A stretch of DNA of 64,000 nt, taken from positions 124,001 to 188,000 of the forward strand of contig NZ_SDLT01000004.1 of NCBI RefSeq assembly GCF_004522235.1, written 5' to 3'. Origin of the DNA: Amycolatopsis nivea. GTDB taxonomy: Bacteria; Actinomycetota; Actinomycetes; Mycobacteriales; Pseudonocardiaceae. A program made the position numbers and the translations under genes. Below, piece after piece: positions 24,308 through 32,667 of the stretch (position 1 is its first letter; each line of letters starts with the position of its first letter). Below the pieces are notes generated by a model. The model saw nothing but the letters and a program-made list of their open reading frames with translations, searched no databases and was not told where the DNA came from.

Positions 24308-25653
24308 GCGCGGTTTCCTTTCGGGAAGAAGAGAGCGGGGACAAAGCTCAGCAGGGAAAGGCCAAGTGCCCAGGTGAACGTGGTGCCGAACGCGGCGGCA
24401 CCGGGTGGTTGCGCGTGCAGAACCGCCACCAGAAGCGCCGTGCCCAGCGAGCCGCCGATGCGGTTGACGACGTTGATCGCGCTCGCCGCACGCGGGATTT
24501 GGCTGCGTTCCAGCGAGGTGTAGAGCATCGTCATCCCGGGCGTCGTGGTCGCGCCTAGGCCGAACCCACGGATCAGCAGCGAAATTGTCAACAGGGTCGG
24601 GCTGGGGGAATCGCCGAGCTGAGTGAAAGCGACCGTGCCCACGAGCGACAACCCGATGCCGGTGAGCATGACGGTTCGCGAGCCGAAGCGGTTCAGCAAC
24701 TTTCCGCCCGCGATAAGGACGACGGCTGATCCCAATGCCTGTGGCGCGAGCAGGAGTCCAGCGGCGAAGGCGGACGTGTGCTGGATTTGTTGGTAGTAAA
24801 GCGGAAGCAGCAACATTGAGCTGTACAGCGACGCGCCCAGCAAGAAGGTGCTCGCGCTCGCGACAGTGAAAGCCTTGTGCGCGAACAACTTCAGATCAAG
24901 CAGCGGCGATTGCGCGCGCCGAGCGTGCCAGGCGTACGCGATCAGCAGCACGGCACCGGCGATGGCGAATGTGTTGGAACCTTCGCCTAGGCCGTAGCCG
25001 AGCGCGCCGAGTCCCGGCGGGAGCAGCAGGAGGCCGCGGACGTCGAGCGGATCGCGCGTGCCAGCGGGTTCCTCGCGCGGCAGCACCCGGACGGCGAGCA
25101 GCAAGGTGGCGACGCCGAACGGCACGAGCCCGAAGAACAGCCAGCGCCAGCCGAGGTCCTGGACGAGCGCACCGCCGAGCATCGGGCCGAGCACCGGCGC
25201 GACGGTCGCGGGCAGCGTGACGACGCCGATCATCCGGCCCAGTCGCGGACCGGCCGCCTGCGCGAAAATCGCCTGGCCGACCGGTTGCATGAGACCGCCG
25301 CCTAGACCATGCAGCACGCGGAACGCGATCAGCGCCGGAGCCGACCAGGCGAACCCGCACAGCACCGTCCCCAGCGTGAACAGCCCGACGGCCGCGATCC
25401 ACACCTGACGGCCGCCGAACCGGTCGGAAAGCCAGCCGGACAGCGGAATGGTCAGCGAGGCGGCCAGCAGGTACGCGCTGGCCACCCACTGCACGGTCGG
25501 CAGCGAACTGTCCAGATCACGCGCCATCACGCCGATCCCGACCGACACGATCGTCGCGTCGAGGATCGACAGCACCGCGCCCAGGATCAGCACCCCGCCG
25601 AGCCGGCGAAGCCCGGCATCGGAGACCGGAGCCGCCGGAAGCTGCGTGGTCAT
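24304..25653 (-). CDS. MFS drug-efflux pump, DHA2 (14-helix) family
   Basis: 449-residue proton-coupled exporter. Landmarks: helix 1 with ILDATIVSVGIGVMARDL (motif D1), SGWLSDRFGGRQVW (motif A), RVLHGLGGGLMQPVG and the motif-C-like VAPVLGPMLGGALV. The ATG at 25653 follows GGGGGTGAG. Mca follows with a 4-bp overlap, and a divergent TetR gene with three operator copies lies upstream. The best inference is export of mercapturates or the parent toxin, induced through TetR. Confidence 0.92.
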   Translation of the reverse strand: MTTQLPAAPVSDAGLRRLGGVLILGAVLSILDATIVSVGIGVMARDLDSSLPTVQWVASAYLLAASLTIPLSGWLSDRFGGRQVWIAAVGLFTLGTVLCGFAWSAPALIAFRVLHGLGGGLMQPVGQAIFAQAAGPRLGRMIGVVTLPATVAPVLGPMLGGALVQDLGWRWLFFGLVPFGVATLLLAVRVLPREEPAGTRDPLDVRGLLLLPPGLGALGYGLGEGSNTFAIAGAVLLIAYAWHARRAQSPLLDLKLFAHKAFTVASASTFLLGASLYSSMLLLPLYYQQIQHTSAFAAGLLLAPQALGSAVVLIAGGKLLNRFGSRTVMLTGIGLSLVGTVAFTQLGDSPSPTLLTISLLIRGFGLGATTTPGMTMLYTSLERSQIPRAASAINVVNRIGGSLGTALLVAVLHAQPPGAAAFGTTFTWALGLSLLSFVPALFFPKGNRA

Positions 25654-25670
25654 TGCCTCACCCCCTTCAT

Positions 25671-25735
25671 TAGGTCGGACCTGAGATTAGGTCGAACCTA
25701 GTTAATGGGTCAAGCACAATTTTAGGTCGGACCTA
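25671..25735. promoter_or_regulatory. Three TetR operators
   Basis: Near-identical palindromes: TAGGTCGGACCTG (25671-25683), TAGGTCGAACCTA (25688-25700) and TAGGTCGGACCTA (25723-25735). They occupy the whole 96-bp gap between the divergent efflux and TetR genes. The third abuts the probable -10 box of the TetR gene and the first lies 18 bp from the pump start, so one repressor could close both promoters. Confidence 0.85.
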
Positions 25736-25736
25736 G

Positions 25737-25742
25737 TACACT
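25737..25742 (+). promoter_or_regulatory. Probable -10 box of the TetR gene
   Basis: TACACT lies 7 nt before the ATG at 25750 and directly after operator 3, an autoregulatory arrangement. Confidence 0.4.
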
Positions 25743-25749
25743 GGGCGGG

Positions 25750-26352
25750 ATGAGCCTCAGGGAGCAGAAGAAGCTGGAGACGCGGCAGACGATCTCGGCG
25801 GTGGCGACGCGGCTGTTCATCCAGCGCGGGTTCGACCAGGTGACGATCGCCGAGGTCGCGGAGGCGGCGCGAGTCGCCAAGATGACCGTCACGAATCACT
25901 TCAGCCGGAAGGAAGACCTGGTCTTCGACATCCGGAACGACTTCGTGGACTGGCCGGCGAACCTGGTCCGGGCCGACCCGGACACGCCGGCGCTGATCGC
26001 CGTACGGGACGGGTGCTTCGCGGAGCTGGACAAGGCGAGCGCGTTGCTCGGGTTCGCGGACGTGTCCTTCGTCCGGATGGTGCGCCAGAGCGAACGCCTC
26101 ACGTCCGCGCTCCGGGACATGCACGTCGACCGGGAATTCGAGCTCTCCGCCGCGCTGCTCGACCGGCATCCGGACCGGGAGATGCTGTCGCGGACGGCCG
26201 GGGCGCACCTCACGTCAGTGCTGCGGCTTCTTCTCGACGACGTCTGGCGGCTGACCTGGCAGGACGTCAAGCCGGACGATCTGGTGGAGCAGATCCGGGA
26301 TTCCGCGGCGGTCGCGTTCGGCCAGCTGGAACCGGCGCTCGGCGACCTTTAA
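25750..26352 (+). CDS. TetR-family repressor of the efflux/mca operon
   Basis: 200-residue regulator. The HTH reads RQTISAVATRLFIQRGFDQVTIAEVAEAARVAKMTVTNHFSRKEDL, canonical TetR_N. The C-terminal ligand domain resembles the MftR-like C-terminal type (VSFVRMVRQSERLTSALRDMH), but the ligand is unknown. It is divergent from the MFS-mca pair with three operators between. Its stop overlaps that of the convergent DUF4328 gene by 4 bp. Confidence 0.92.
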   Translation: MSLREQKKLETRQTISAVATRLFIQRGFDQVTIAEVAEAARVAKMTVTNHFSRKEDLVFDIRNDFVDWPANLVRADPDTPALIAVRDGCFAELDKASALLGFADVSFVRMVRQSERLTSALRDMHVDREFELSAALLDRHPDREMLSRTAGAHLTSVLRLLLDDVWRLTWQDVKPDDLVEQIRDSAAVAFGQLEPALGDL

Positions 26353-28103
26353 CGCGCAGCGCCGACCGGACGCGCGGTCCGCAGCTCCGGCTCCGGCGCG
26401 CCTTCGATCTTGAGCACGCGGAAGTCGCGCAGACGTTCCGGGGCGATCGGCATCAGCAGATCCGAGAACCGCCGGATCACCAGCGCGGTACCGATCGCGA
26501 GCACGGCCGCGGCGAGGTCGGTGAACGCGACCAGCAGGACGCTGTCCGCCATCGCCTGCACGCCCGGCCGGATCCGCCAGATGATCGTGACGATCAACAG
26601 GACCCAGTTCGCCACCCACGCACCCCACCAGCCGAGCACGAGCCGCGACGGCTTCGGCCGCTTGTCGCGGGACCGGCGGAGCACGGCGTGCTCCAGCTCG
26701 CTGACCACGGATAGCGCGAGCGGCAGGTTCACGATCGGCACCAGCACGCCCACGAGCACCTGCCAGACCGGCCGCGGCGGCGCTTCATCGGCCTCGTCGG
26801 CAGCCGCCTGCCGGGCGACCAGCAGCCACCAGACCGAGAGCCCGGCGGGGAGCAGCGAAAAGATCGTGGTGAGCAGGCCGGCGAGCATGACGAACGCGTC
26901 GGAGAACCCGACGACGCTGCTGTTCAGCGCGGAATCGCGGCTCTCCACGAGGAGCGCGTACCGCCAGATCTCCGCCCCGGCCGCGATCACGGCGAGAACG
27001 GCGAAAGTCCAGAGGATCGTGGTGAGGCTCCGCGCGAGCACCGGGATCCGGTCGATCGGCCGGATTTCGCCGGACGCGGTGCCGGGCACGTTCGTCGGCC
27101 GGCGCCAGGTCAGGTTCGGGAACCCCCAGCGCGGCGGCACCGGATAGGACGGCGGACCGGAGTAGGGCGTCGCGGGCACGGCACGCCGACGACGAACGAC
27201 ACTCGGCGGCGGGGACGCGACCCAACGCAACTTGGCCGCCCGCTTCGGCGGACTCGCCTGCGGTTGCTGCGGCGCGGGCCGGTGGATCGGACCTTGCGGA
27301 GCAGCGGTGAACGGGCGCGCGAACGCGGGGTGCGGCGGGTAGACCTGCGCCGGGTACTGCTGCTGGTACGGCTGGGCGAACTGCTGGCCAGGATGCACCG
27401 CCCCGGCTTGCTGCGGTGCCCAATGGCCGGGTTGCGGCGGCGGGCCCGACTGCCCATGCGGCGCGGGACCACCCTGGTGGCCGGATTGCGGTGGCGGGCC
27501 TGGCTGCCCGGGCGATACGGCAGCGCCCGGCTGTCCGGGCTGCGGCGCTGTGCCGGGCTGCCCAAGCTGCGCGGCACCACCCTGCTCGCCGAGCTGCGAT
27601 GCCTGGCCTGGCTGCCCGGGCTGCGGTGCCAGGCCCGGTTGCCCATGCGATGCGGCACCGGGCTGCGGTGCCAGGCCCGGTTGCCCATGCGATGCGGCAC
27701 CAGGCTGCGGTGCCAGACCCGGCTCTCCAGGCTGCGCGGCACCGGGTTGCGGCACCATGCCGGGCTGCCCGGGCTGCGCGGCACCACCTTGCTGACCGGG
27801 ATACGGCTGCGCACCCTGTTGCCCGCCGCTGGGCTGGCCAGAATGCGATTGCGCGCCGAACTGCGGCACCGAGCCAGCCCAACCGGGGACAGGTCCGCCA
27901 GCCGGAGCGCCCGGCCCGACGTGCCCAACCCCAGCCCCGGTGCCGGTGCCGGTGCCAGTGCCAGTGCCGGGAGAACCGTGCCCAACCCCGCCGTGACCTG
28001 CGTCAACCGGCGGGGCACCGTCCCCCTCGTCCCGGCCGAAGCCAGGCACGAACGACGCCGGATCCGAGGATTCCGGCGGCTCGGGAACAGACTGGGCAGG
28101 CAT
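26349..28103 (-). CDS. DUF4328 membrane protein with long Pro/Gln/Gly-rich N-terminus
   Basis: 584 residues. The first roughly 300 are low-complexity: a GTGTGTGTGTG run, then repeated QPGQPGxAPQPGAASHG-like blocks (DNA about 27420-27900), then QQYPAQVYPPHPAFARPF. The C-terminal half has about six helices (LTTILWTFAVLAVIAAGAEIW, AFVMLAGLLTTIFSLLPAGLSVWWLL, VLGWWGAWVANWVLLIVTII) matching DUF4328. The disordered N-terminus is probably cytosolic. Function unknown. It lies 3 bp after the rhodanese gene, so the two are likely co-transcribed. Confidence 0.8.
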   Translation of the reverse strand: MPAQSVPEPPESSDPASFVPGFGRDEGDGAPPVDAGHGGVGHGSPGTGTGTGTGTGAGVGHVGPGAPAGGPVPGWAGSVPQFGAQSHSGQPSGGQQGAQPYPGQQGGAAQPGQPGMVPQPGAAQPGEPGLAPQPGAASHGQPGLAPQPGAASHGQPGLAPQPGQPGQASQLGEQGGAAQLGQPGTAPQPGQPGAAVSPGQPGPPPQSGHQGGPAPHGQSGPPPQPGHWAPQQAGAVHPGQQFAQPYQQQYPAQVYPPHPAFARPFTAAPQGPIHRPAPQQPQASPPKRAAKLRWVASPPPSVVRRRRAVPATPYSGPPSYPVPPRWGFPNLTWRRPTNVPGTASGEIRPIDRIPVLARSLTTILWTFAVLAVIAAGAEIWRYALLVESRDSALNSSVVGFSDAFVMLAGLLTTIFSLLPAGLSVWWLLVARQAAADEADEAPPRPVWQVLVGVLVPIVNLPLALSVVSELEHAVLRRSRDKRPKPSRLVLGWWGAWVANWVLLIVTIIWRIRPGVQAMADSVLLVAFTDLAAAVLAIGTALVIRRFSDLLMPIAPERLRDFRVLKIEGAPEPELRTARPVGAAR

Positions 28104-28106
28104 CCG

Positions 28107-28463
28107 TCAGAGAACCTCGGGTTCAGCGTCGGGGTTTTCGCTCACCATGCGGCGGCCTTCGCGCGCCCAGGCTCCCATTCCGCCCGCGACGTTGACCGCG
28201 TCCCAGCCGCTCGCGTTCAGCCAGGCCGCGGCGCGCGCCGAGCGGCCGCCGGAGCGGCAGATGACGTAGACCGGGTTGTCCTCGGGGAATTCGGCGAGTT
28301 CGCCGACTCGCGCGGGCAGTTCGCCGAGCGGGATGTGCACCGCGGCGGGGGCGTGCCCGGCGGCCCACTCGTCGTCCTCGCGGACGTCGAGCAGTGCGAC
28401 GTCCGCGGGCAGGTCGCGGACTTCAGCGGTCGGAATTTCAGCAGGGCTCACCACAGGTTCCAT
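28107..28463 (-). CDS. Rhodanese-like sulfurtransferase domain protein
   Basis: Single-domain rhodanese, 118 residues, cytosolic. It has LLDVREDDEWAAGHAPAAVHIPLGEL and the active-site loop VICRSGGRSARAA with Cys69; it can carry a persulfide sulfur. The ATG follows GGGAGC. It is placed after the symporter operon (45 bp gap) and directly before the DUF4328 gene. The sulfur acceptor is unknown. Confidence 0.9.
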   Translation of the reverse strand: MEPVVSPAEIPTAEVRDLPADVALLDVREDDEWAAGHAPAAVHIPLGELPARVGELAEFPEDNPVYVICRSGGRSARAAAWLNASGWDAVNVAGGMGAWAREGRRMVSENPDAEPEVL

Positions 28464-28507
28464 GCTCCCATGTCAGGACGTTGTACGCGTGTGAGGAACG
28501 CTAACCG

Positions 28508-30298
28508 CTAAGCCTTGCGGTGGCGTCCCCGGCCGGCCCGCAGTTTCTCGTCGGCCTGGCCGAACCGGGCGACCGCGCGGTCGCGCATCAGGCCGAGCGG
28601 GTCGGGGGCGTGCAGGCGCAGCATGATGTCGTTCACCAGTTCCGGGCGGCCGGACCTGGTCAGCCTGCTCACCACGTAGGTCGCCAGGAACGCCGAGGGC
28701 ACCGAGATCAGCGCGGGCTGAATGGTGAACCACGGCATCTTGTCCCCGGTGTACTCGCACACGATGTTGTACGCCAGCGCGCCGAGCACCATCCCGCCGC
28801 CGACGACCATTCCCGCCAGCGCGCCCGGCCAGCTGAGCTTGCGCCACCAGATGCCGAGCAGCAGCAGCGGACTGAATGTGGACGCGGCGAGCGCGAACGT
28901 CATCCCGATCGAGAGCGAGATGTCCTCGGTGCGGAAGATCAGCGTGAGCGCCATCGGGCAGATCGCGACCAGCAACGCCGCGACCCGGAAGTCCTTGACC
29001 CGTCCCGGCAGCAGATCCGTCGACACCACGCCGGCCACGCTCACCAGCAGGCCCGAGCAGCTCGAGAGGAATGCCGCGAATGCGCCCGCAGCCGTCACCG
29101 CGGCGAGGATCTGCCCTGGCCAGCCCGGCAGCACCGCGGTCGGCAGCAACAGCACGGCCGCGTCGGTGTTGCCGGTGAGCAGCAGTTGCGGCACATACAT
29201 CCGGGAGAGCGCGCCCAACATCGTCGGGAACAGGTAGAACAGCCCGAGCAGCAGGAGGACGTGCACGGTGGTGCGGCGCGCGGCCTTGCCGTCGGGGTTG
29301 GTGTAGAAGCGGACCAGCACGTGCGGCAGGCCCATGGTGCCGAGGAACAGCGCGAAGATCAGCGAGTACGTCTGCAGCAGGTCGGTGATGCCGTTCGACG
29401 CCGGATGCAGCCACGCGTCGTTCGACGTGGGCGCGTCGCTCACGACCGGCACCGGCGTTCCCGCGGCGAATTCCAGCGTCGTCCCCGCGGACACCTTGTG
29501 CGGCACGAGCGGCGACCAGCGCGCCATGCCGCCCGCGGGACCGTCGTCGATGTGGCCGTGTGCGTAGAAGAACGTCTCGGTGGTGACCTTCACGGTGACA
29601 TCGGTCTGCACCGTCACCTTGGTGTCCGACGGGAACACCGGCGGCGCGGGCGCACCGAGCGCACGCACGCCGCCCGGGCCGCCGCCGGCAAAGAAAACCA
29701 TGCACAGCACGAAAGTCGGCACGGCGATCGCGAACAGCTTCAGCCAGTACTGGAACGCCTGGACCACGGTGATCGCGCGCATCCCGCCGGAGATCACGTT
29801 GACCGCGACCAGGACGATGACGAGCAGCGCGCCCGCCCACGCCGGCACCGGAACGATCTGCGCGAGCGTCAAACCGGCGGCCTGCAACTGCGGGACCATG
29901 TACAGAATCCCGATGAACACCGCGCCCGCGGTCGCGAAGCGGCGCAGGCCTCGCGAACCGAGCCGGGCCTCCACGAAGTCCGGCAGCGTGTACGCACCGG
30001 ATCGGCGCAGTGGCGCGGCGACGAACAGCATCAATGCGAGATACCCGGCGGTGAAACCGATCGGGTACCAGGTCGCGTCGGCGCCCTGTTTGAGCACCAT
30101 GCCCGCGACACCGAGGAACGACGCCGCGGACAGGTATTCGCCGGAGATCGCCGCCGCGTTGCGGCTGGAGCGCACGGTTCGGCGGGCGACGAGGAAGTCG
30201 TGCGTGCTGGTGGCCCCGCGCGACGAACGGAAGCCAAGGTAGTAAGTCGCGAAGGCGACCAGCGCGAGGCCGGTCAACGTCCACGGGGTCAGCTGCAC
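28508..30298 (-). CDS. Sodium:solute symporter (SSS family), acetate/monocarboxylate type
   Basis: 596-residue transporter with about 13 helices. It resembles ActP/MctC-type cation:monocarboxylate symporters: GFRSSRGATSTHDFLVARR, AAAISGEYLSAASFLGVAGMVLKQGADATWY, GGMRAITVVQAFQYWLK, and LPHVLVRFYTNPDGKAARRTT. A long extracytoplasmic loop after helix 6 is normal for this subgroup. The GTG at 30298 follows GAGG. It comes after a small membrane protein and a LytTR regulator on the same strand, suggesting regulated uptake of acetate, pyruvate or similar acids. The exact substrate is unproven. Confidence 0.88.
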   Translation of the reverse strand: MQLTPWTLTGLALVAFATYYLGFRSSRGATSTHDFLVARRTVRSSRNAAAISGEYLSAASFLGVAGMVLKQGADATWYPIGFTAGYLALMLFVAAPLRRSGAYTLPDFVEARLGSRGLRRFATAGAVFIGILYMVPQLQAAGLTLAQIVPVPAWAGALLVIVLVAVNVISGGMRAITVVQAFQYWLKLFAIAVPTFVLCMVFFAGGGPGGVRALGAPAPPVFPSDTKVTVQTDVTVKVTTETFFYAHGHIDDGPAGGMARWSPLVPHKVSAGTTLEFAAGTPVPVVSDAPTSNDAWLHPASNGITDLLQTYSLIFALFLGTMGLPHVLVRFYTNPDGKAARRTTVHVLLLLGLFYLFPTMLGALSRMYVPQLLLTGNTDAAVLLLPTAVLPGWPGQILAAVTAAGAFAAFLSSCSGLLVSVAGVVSTDLLPGRVKDFRVAALLVAICPMALTLIFRTEDISLSIGMTFALAASTFSPLLLLGIWWRKLSWPGALAGMVVGGGMVLGALAYNIVCEYTGDKMPWFTIQPALISVPSAFLATYVVSRLTRSGRPELVNDIMLRLHAPDPLGLMRDRAVARFGQADEKLRAGRGRHRKA

Positions 30299-30368
30299 GG
30301 CGTGAATCCTCGCACGACCGCACGCTTCCGGGACGCGCCGCCACCAGCGAACGCATCCCCCGCGCGGG

Positions 30369-30878
30369 TCAGTTCTCGATCATGTCGACGAAGTCGCGTT
30401 CGTGCCGCTCGGCGAGCCGGTTGTACCAGAGGCCGACGGCGAAAAGGAACGGGAACGGAAGCAGGCCGAGCACGAGCCACGGGATCGGGATGCCGATCAC
30501 GGTGAACCGCGCGACCGCGGGGAGGAAATAGAACAGCGCGGGCAGCATCCCGAGCACGACCAGCACGAGCACCGCCAGCCACACCGACGTGCGCAACTGG
30601 ACCTTCACCAGGTCGCGGACCAGCAGTTTTCCCCAGCTGGTCTGTTCTTCCAGCTCGACCCGCCCGCGCATCCGCGCCGACGACTGCCGCGAATCGGCGA
30701 GCACCACGCGTTCCCGTTTCGGCCGCACGTGCGCGGGTTCGCTGGAGCGCGGGACCGGTTCGGGAGCGGGCGGCACCGGTTCGACCACCGCGCGGTCCTC
30801 CGGCCGCACGCCCAGCGTCGGGTCCGGTTTGCGGACTCCGTTCTCGAGCCGGTGGTAGGGGTCTTCGGGCGAGGACAT
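30369..30878 (-). CDS. Small two-helix membrane protein partnered with symporter
   Basis: 169 residues. A 90-residue polar N-terminus rich in Pro and charged residues precedes two helices (TSVWLAVLVLVVLGMLPALFYFL and IPIPWLVLGLLPFPFLFAVGLWY) and the short tail RLAERHERDFVDMIEN. DUF485-type two-helix proteins sit next to acetate symporters in many bacteria and this looks like a distant version. It starts 6 bp after the response regulator and ends 70 bp before the symporter. A role as symporter partner is inferred. Confidence 0.75.
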   Translation of the reverse strand: MSSPEDPYHRLENGVRKPDPTLGVRPEDRAVVEPVPPAPEPVPRSSEPAHVRPKRERVVLADSRQSSARMRGRVELEEQTSWGKLLVRDLVKVQLRTSVWLAVLVLVVLGMLPALFYFLPAVARFTVIGIPIPWLVLGLLPFPFLFAVGLWYNRLAERHERDFVDMIEN

Positions 30879-30884
30879 CGACGG

Positions 30885-31718
30885 CTAGCCGCCCCGGCCG
30901 GAACCGACGATGCGGTCCTTCAGCGCCCGGGTGTGCCTGCGGCTGACCGGCAGCACTTTCTCCTCGTTGCCGATCACGACCTGGTAGCCGCCCTGGCCCA
31001 TCCGCATTTCGGTGATCAGCGGCAGCGCGACCAGGAAGGACCGGTGAATCCGCACGAATCCGGCCTTCTCCCAGCGTTCTTCCAGCTGGGCGAGCGGGAT
31101 CCGGACGAGGTGGCTGCCCTCGGTGGTGAACAGTCGCGCGTAGTCGCCCTGCGCTTCCACCCAGCGGACCGACGAGCGCGGGATCAGCTTCGTGGTGCCC
31201 GCCAGTTCGACCGGGATGACCTCGTCGTCGGTCTTCACCGGCTCGGCCCCGCCCTGGCCGGCGGGCGGGCCCGTGACCGTGGCCAGCTTCTCGCGCACCC
31301 GCGCGACCGACCGGTCGAGCCGGTCCTGCTGGAACGGCTTGAGGACGTAGTCGACCGCGCCGAGGTCGAACGCGTTCACTGCTTCCTCGGCGTGCCCGGT
31401 GACGAACACCAGTACCGGCGACGGGTTCATCGCCGCGATCACGCGCGACATCTCCATGCCGGACAGGCCGGGCATGTCGATGTCGGCGAACACGGCGTCG
31501 ACCGTCGGCAGGCCGCTTGCCCGCCGGGCAGCCAGTTCCGGGTCGTCGTGCGAGAACAGCCGCAGCGCGTCGGAGGCGTCCGAGGCCTGGAAAACGCGGT
31601 GGATGTGCGGGTTGTTCTGGAGTCCGTGGCTGAGTTCGTCCAGCCCGGCCAGCTCGTCGTCCACGGCAAGGACGATGAGTTTCCGGGTGTCGTCGTGAGC
31701 ACTCACAGTGAGACGCAT
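30885..31718 (-). CDS. LytTR-family response regulator
   Basis: 277 residues: receiver domain with VDDE, phospho-acceptor Asp79 (VFADIDMPGLSG), and VFVTGHAEEAVNAF...DYVLKPF; then a linker and a LytTR DNA-binding domain (RWVEAQGDYARLFTTEGSHLVR, FVRIHRSFLVALP, LPVSRRHTRALKD). The start is uncertain: ATG 31718 is used; GTG 31706 has AGGA 11 nt upstream and is as likely. It pairs logically with the LytS-type kinase at 32668, although an S49 peptidase gene stands between them. Confidence 0.92.
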   Translation of the reverse strand: MRLTVSAHDDTRKLIVLAVDDELAGLDELSHGLQNNPHIHRVFQASDASDALRLFSHDDPELAARRASGLPTVDAVFADIDMPGLSGMEMSRVIAAMNPSPVLVFVTGHAEEAVNAFDLGAVDYVLKPFQQDRLDRSVARVREKLATVTGPPAGQGGAEPVKTDDEVIPVELAGTTKLIPRSSVRWVEAQGDYARLFTTEGSHLVRIPLAQLEERWEKAGFVRIHRSFLVALPLITEMRMGQGGYQVVIGNEEKVLPVSRRHTRALKDRIVGSGRGG

Positions 31719-31770
31719 CCTGCCGATTGCGAGGTGCATTGTCCAGACCCCAGCCGAGAGTACCGCTTGT

Positions 31771-31797
31771 GAGTGGCGTACCGGAGTCGCCGCTCAC
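31771..31797 (-). terminator. Hairpin between S49 peptidase and response regulator
   Basis: TGAGTGGCG (31771-31779) and CGCCGCTCA (31789-31797) form a 9-bp stem with one G-T pair and a 9-nt loop. It may attenuate read-through, so the regulator and symporter genes could also have their own promoter. Confidence 0.4.
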
Positions 31798-31803
31798 CTC
31801 CGG

Positions 31804-32649
31804 TCAGAGCCCGAAACGCGACCAGGCCGCCTTCGTGGTCACCGCGTCCAGCAGCGCGCTCGCCGCCGCGGGCGCCCCGATCCCGAGCCGGGCGAGCAGC
31901 GGTTTCTTCGGCTCCGCCACGGAAATCTCGGCGTCCGGGTACCGCTTGCGGACGATCTCGCGCAGCGAACCGAGCCCGTCGACGAGCCCGAGGTCGACGG
32001 CTTTTTGTCCGAGCCAGACGTCCCCGGTGAACAGATCGGTGGAATCGGTGAGCCGGTCGCCGCGCCGTTCCTTGACCCATTCGACGAACAGTTCGTGCAG
32101 CTGGCTGTGCATGTTTTTCAGCCACTCGACGTCCTCGGGCTTCTCCGGGCTGAACGGGTCGAGCCGCGATTTGTTCGCGCCCGCGGTGTGCAGCCTGCGC
32201 TCGATGCCGAAGCGTTCGAGCAGCCCGGTGAACCCGAAGCCGCCGCTGATGACGCCGATCGAGCCGACCATGGACGTCCGGTGCGCGTAGATCTCGTCGG
32301 CCGCGCAGGCCAGCCAGTACCCGCCGGAAGCGGCGATGTCCTCGGCGAAGGCGAGGACGGGCACGCCCTTTTCGTCGGCCAGCTGCCGGACCCGCTCCGC
32401 GACCAGCCCGGACTGCGTCGGCGCACCGCCCGGCGAGTTGATCTGCAACGCGACGGCCTTGAGCCGGTCGTGCGCGAACGCCCTGGTGAGCGCGGATTCG
32501 ACGGCGCCGAGGTTGATCGCACCGCGAGCCAGCGGCGACGGCGACGGCGTGATCACCCCGTGCAGCTTCACGACGGCGACCACGTCCTTGCGGTCGCCCC
32601 GGTCGCCGAGCACGGGAAGGCGGGAAGTCAGCTTGTCGGTCACGCTCAT
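31804..32649 (-). CDS. S49-family peptidase (SppA-like)
   Basis: 281-residue Ser-Lys peptidase, one catalytic domain (short SppA/SohB form). Nucleophile Ser108 in EDIAASGGYWLACAADEI and general-base Lys160 in TAGANKSRLDPFSP; the INSPGGAPTQS loop is the oxyanion region. Members cleave signal-peptide remnants and membrane-protein fragments. There is no clear N-terminal signal anchor, so it may be peripheral or cytosolic. It begins 18 bp after the LytS kinase and precedes the LytTR regulator, an unusual insertion inside a two-component pair. Confidence 0.9.
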   Translation of the reverse strand: MSVTDKLTSRLPVLGDRGDRKDVVAVVKLHGVITPSPSPLARGAINLGAVESALTRAFAHDRLKAVALQINSPGGAPTQSGLVAERVRQLADEKGVPVLAFAEDIAASGGYWLACAADEIYAHRTSMVGSIGVISGGFGFTGLLERFGIERRLHTAGANKSRLDPFSPEKPEDVEWLKNMHSQLHELFVEWVKERRGDRLTDSTDLFTGDVWLGQKAVDLGLVDGLGSLREIVRKRYPDAEISVAEPKKPLLARLGIGAPAAASALLDAVTTKAAWSRFGL

Positions 32650-32667
32650 CTGCCCAGGCTAACCAGT

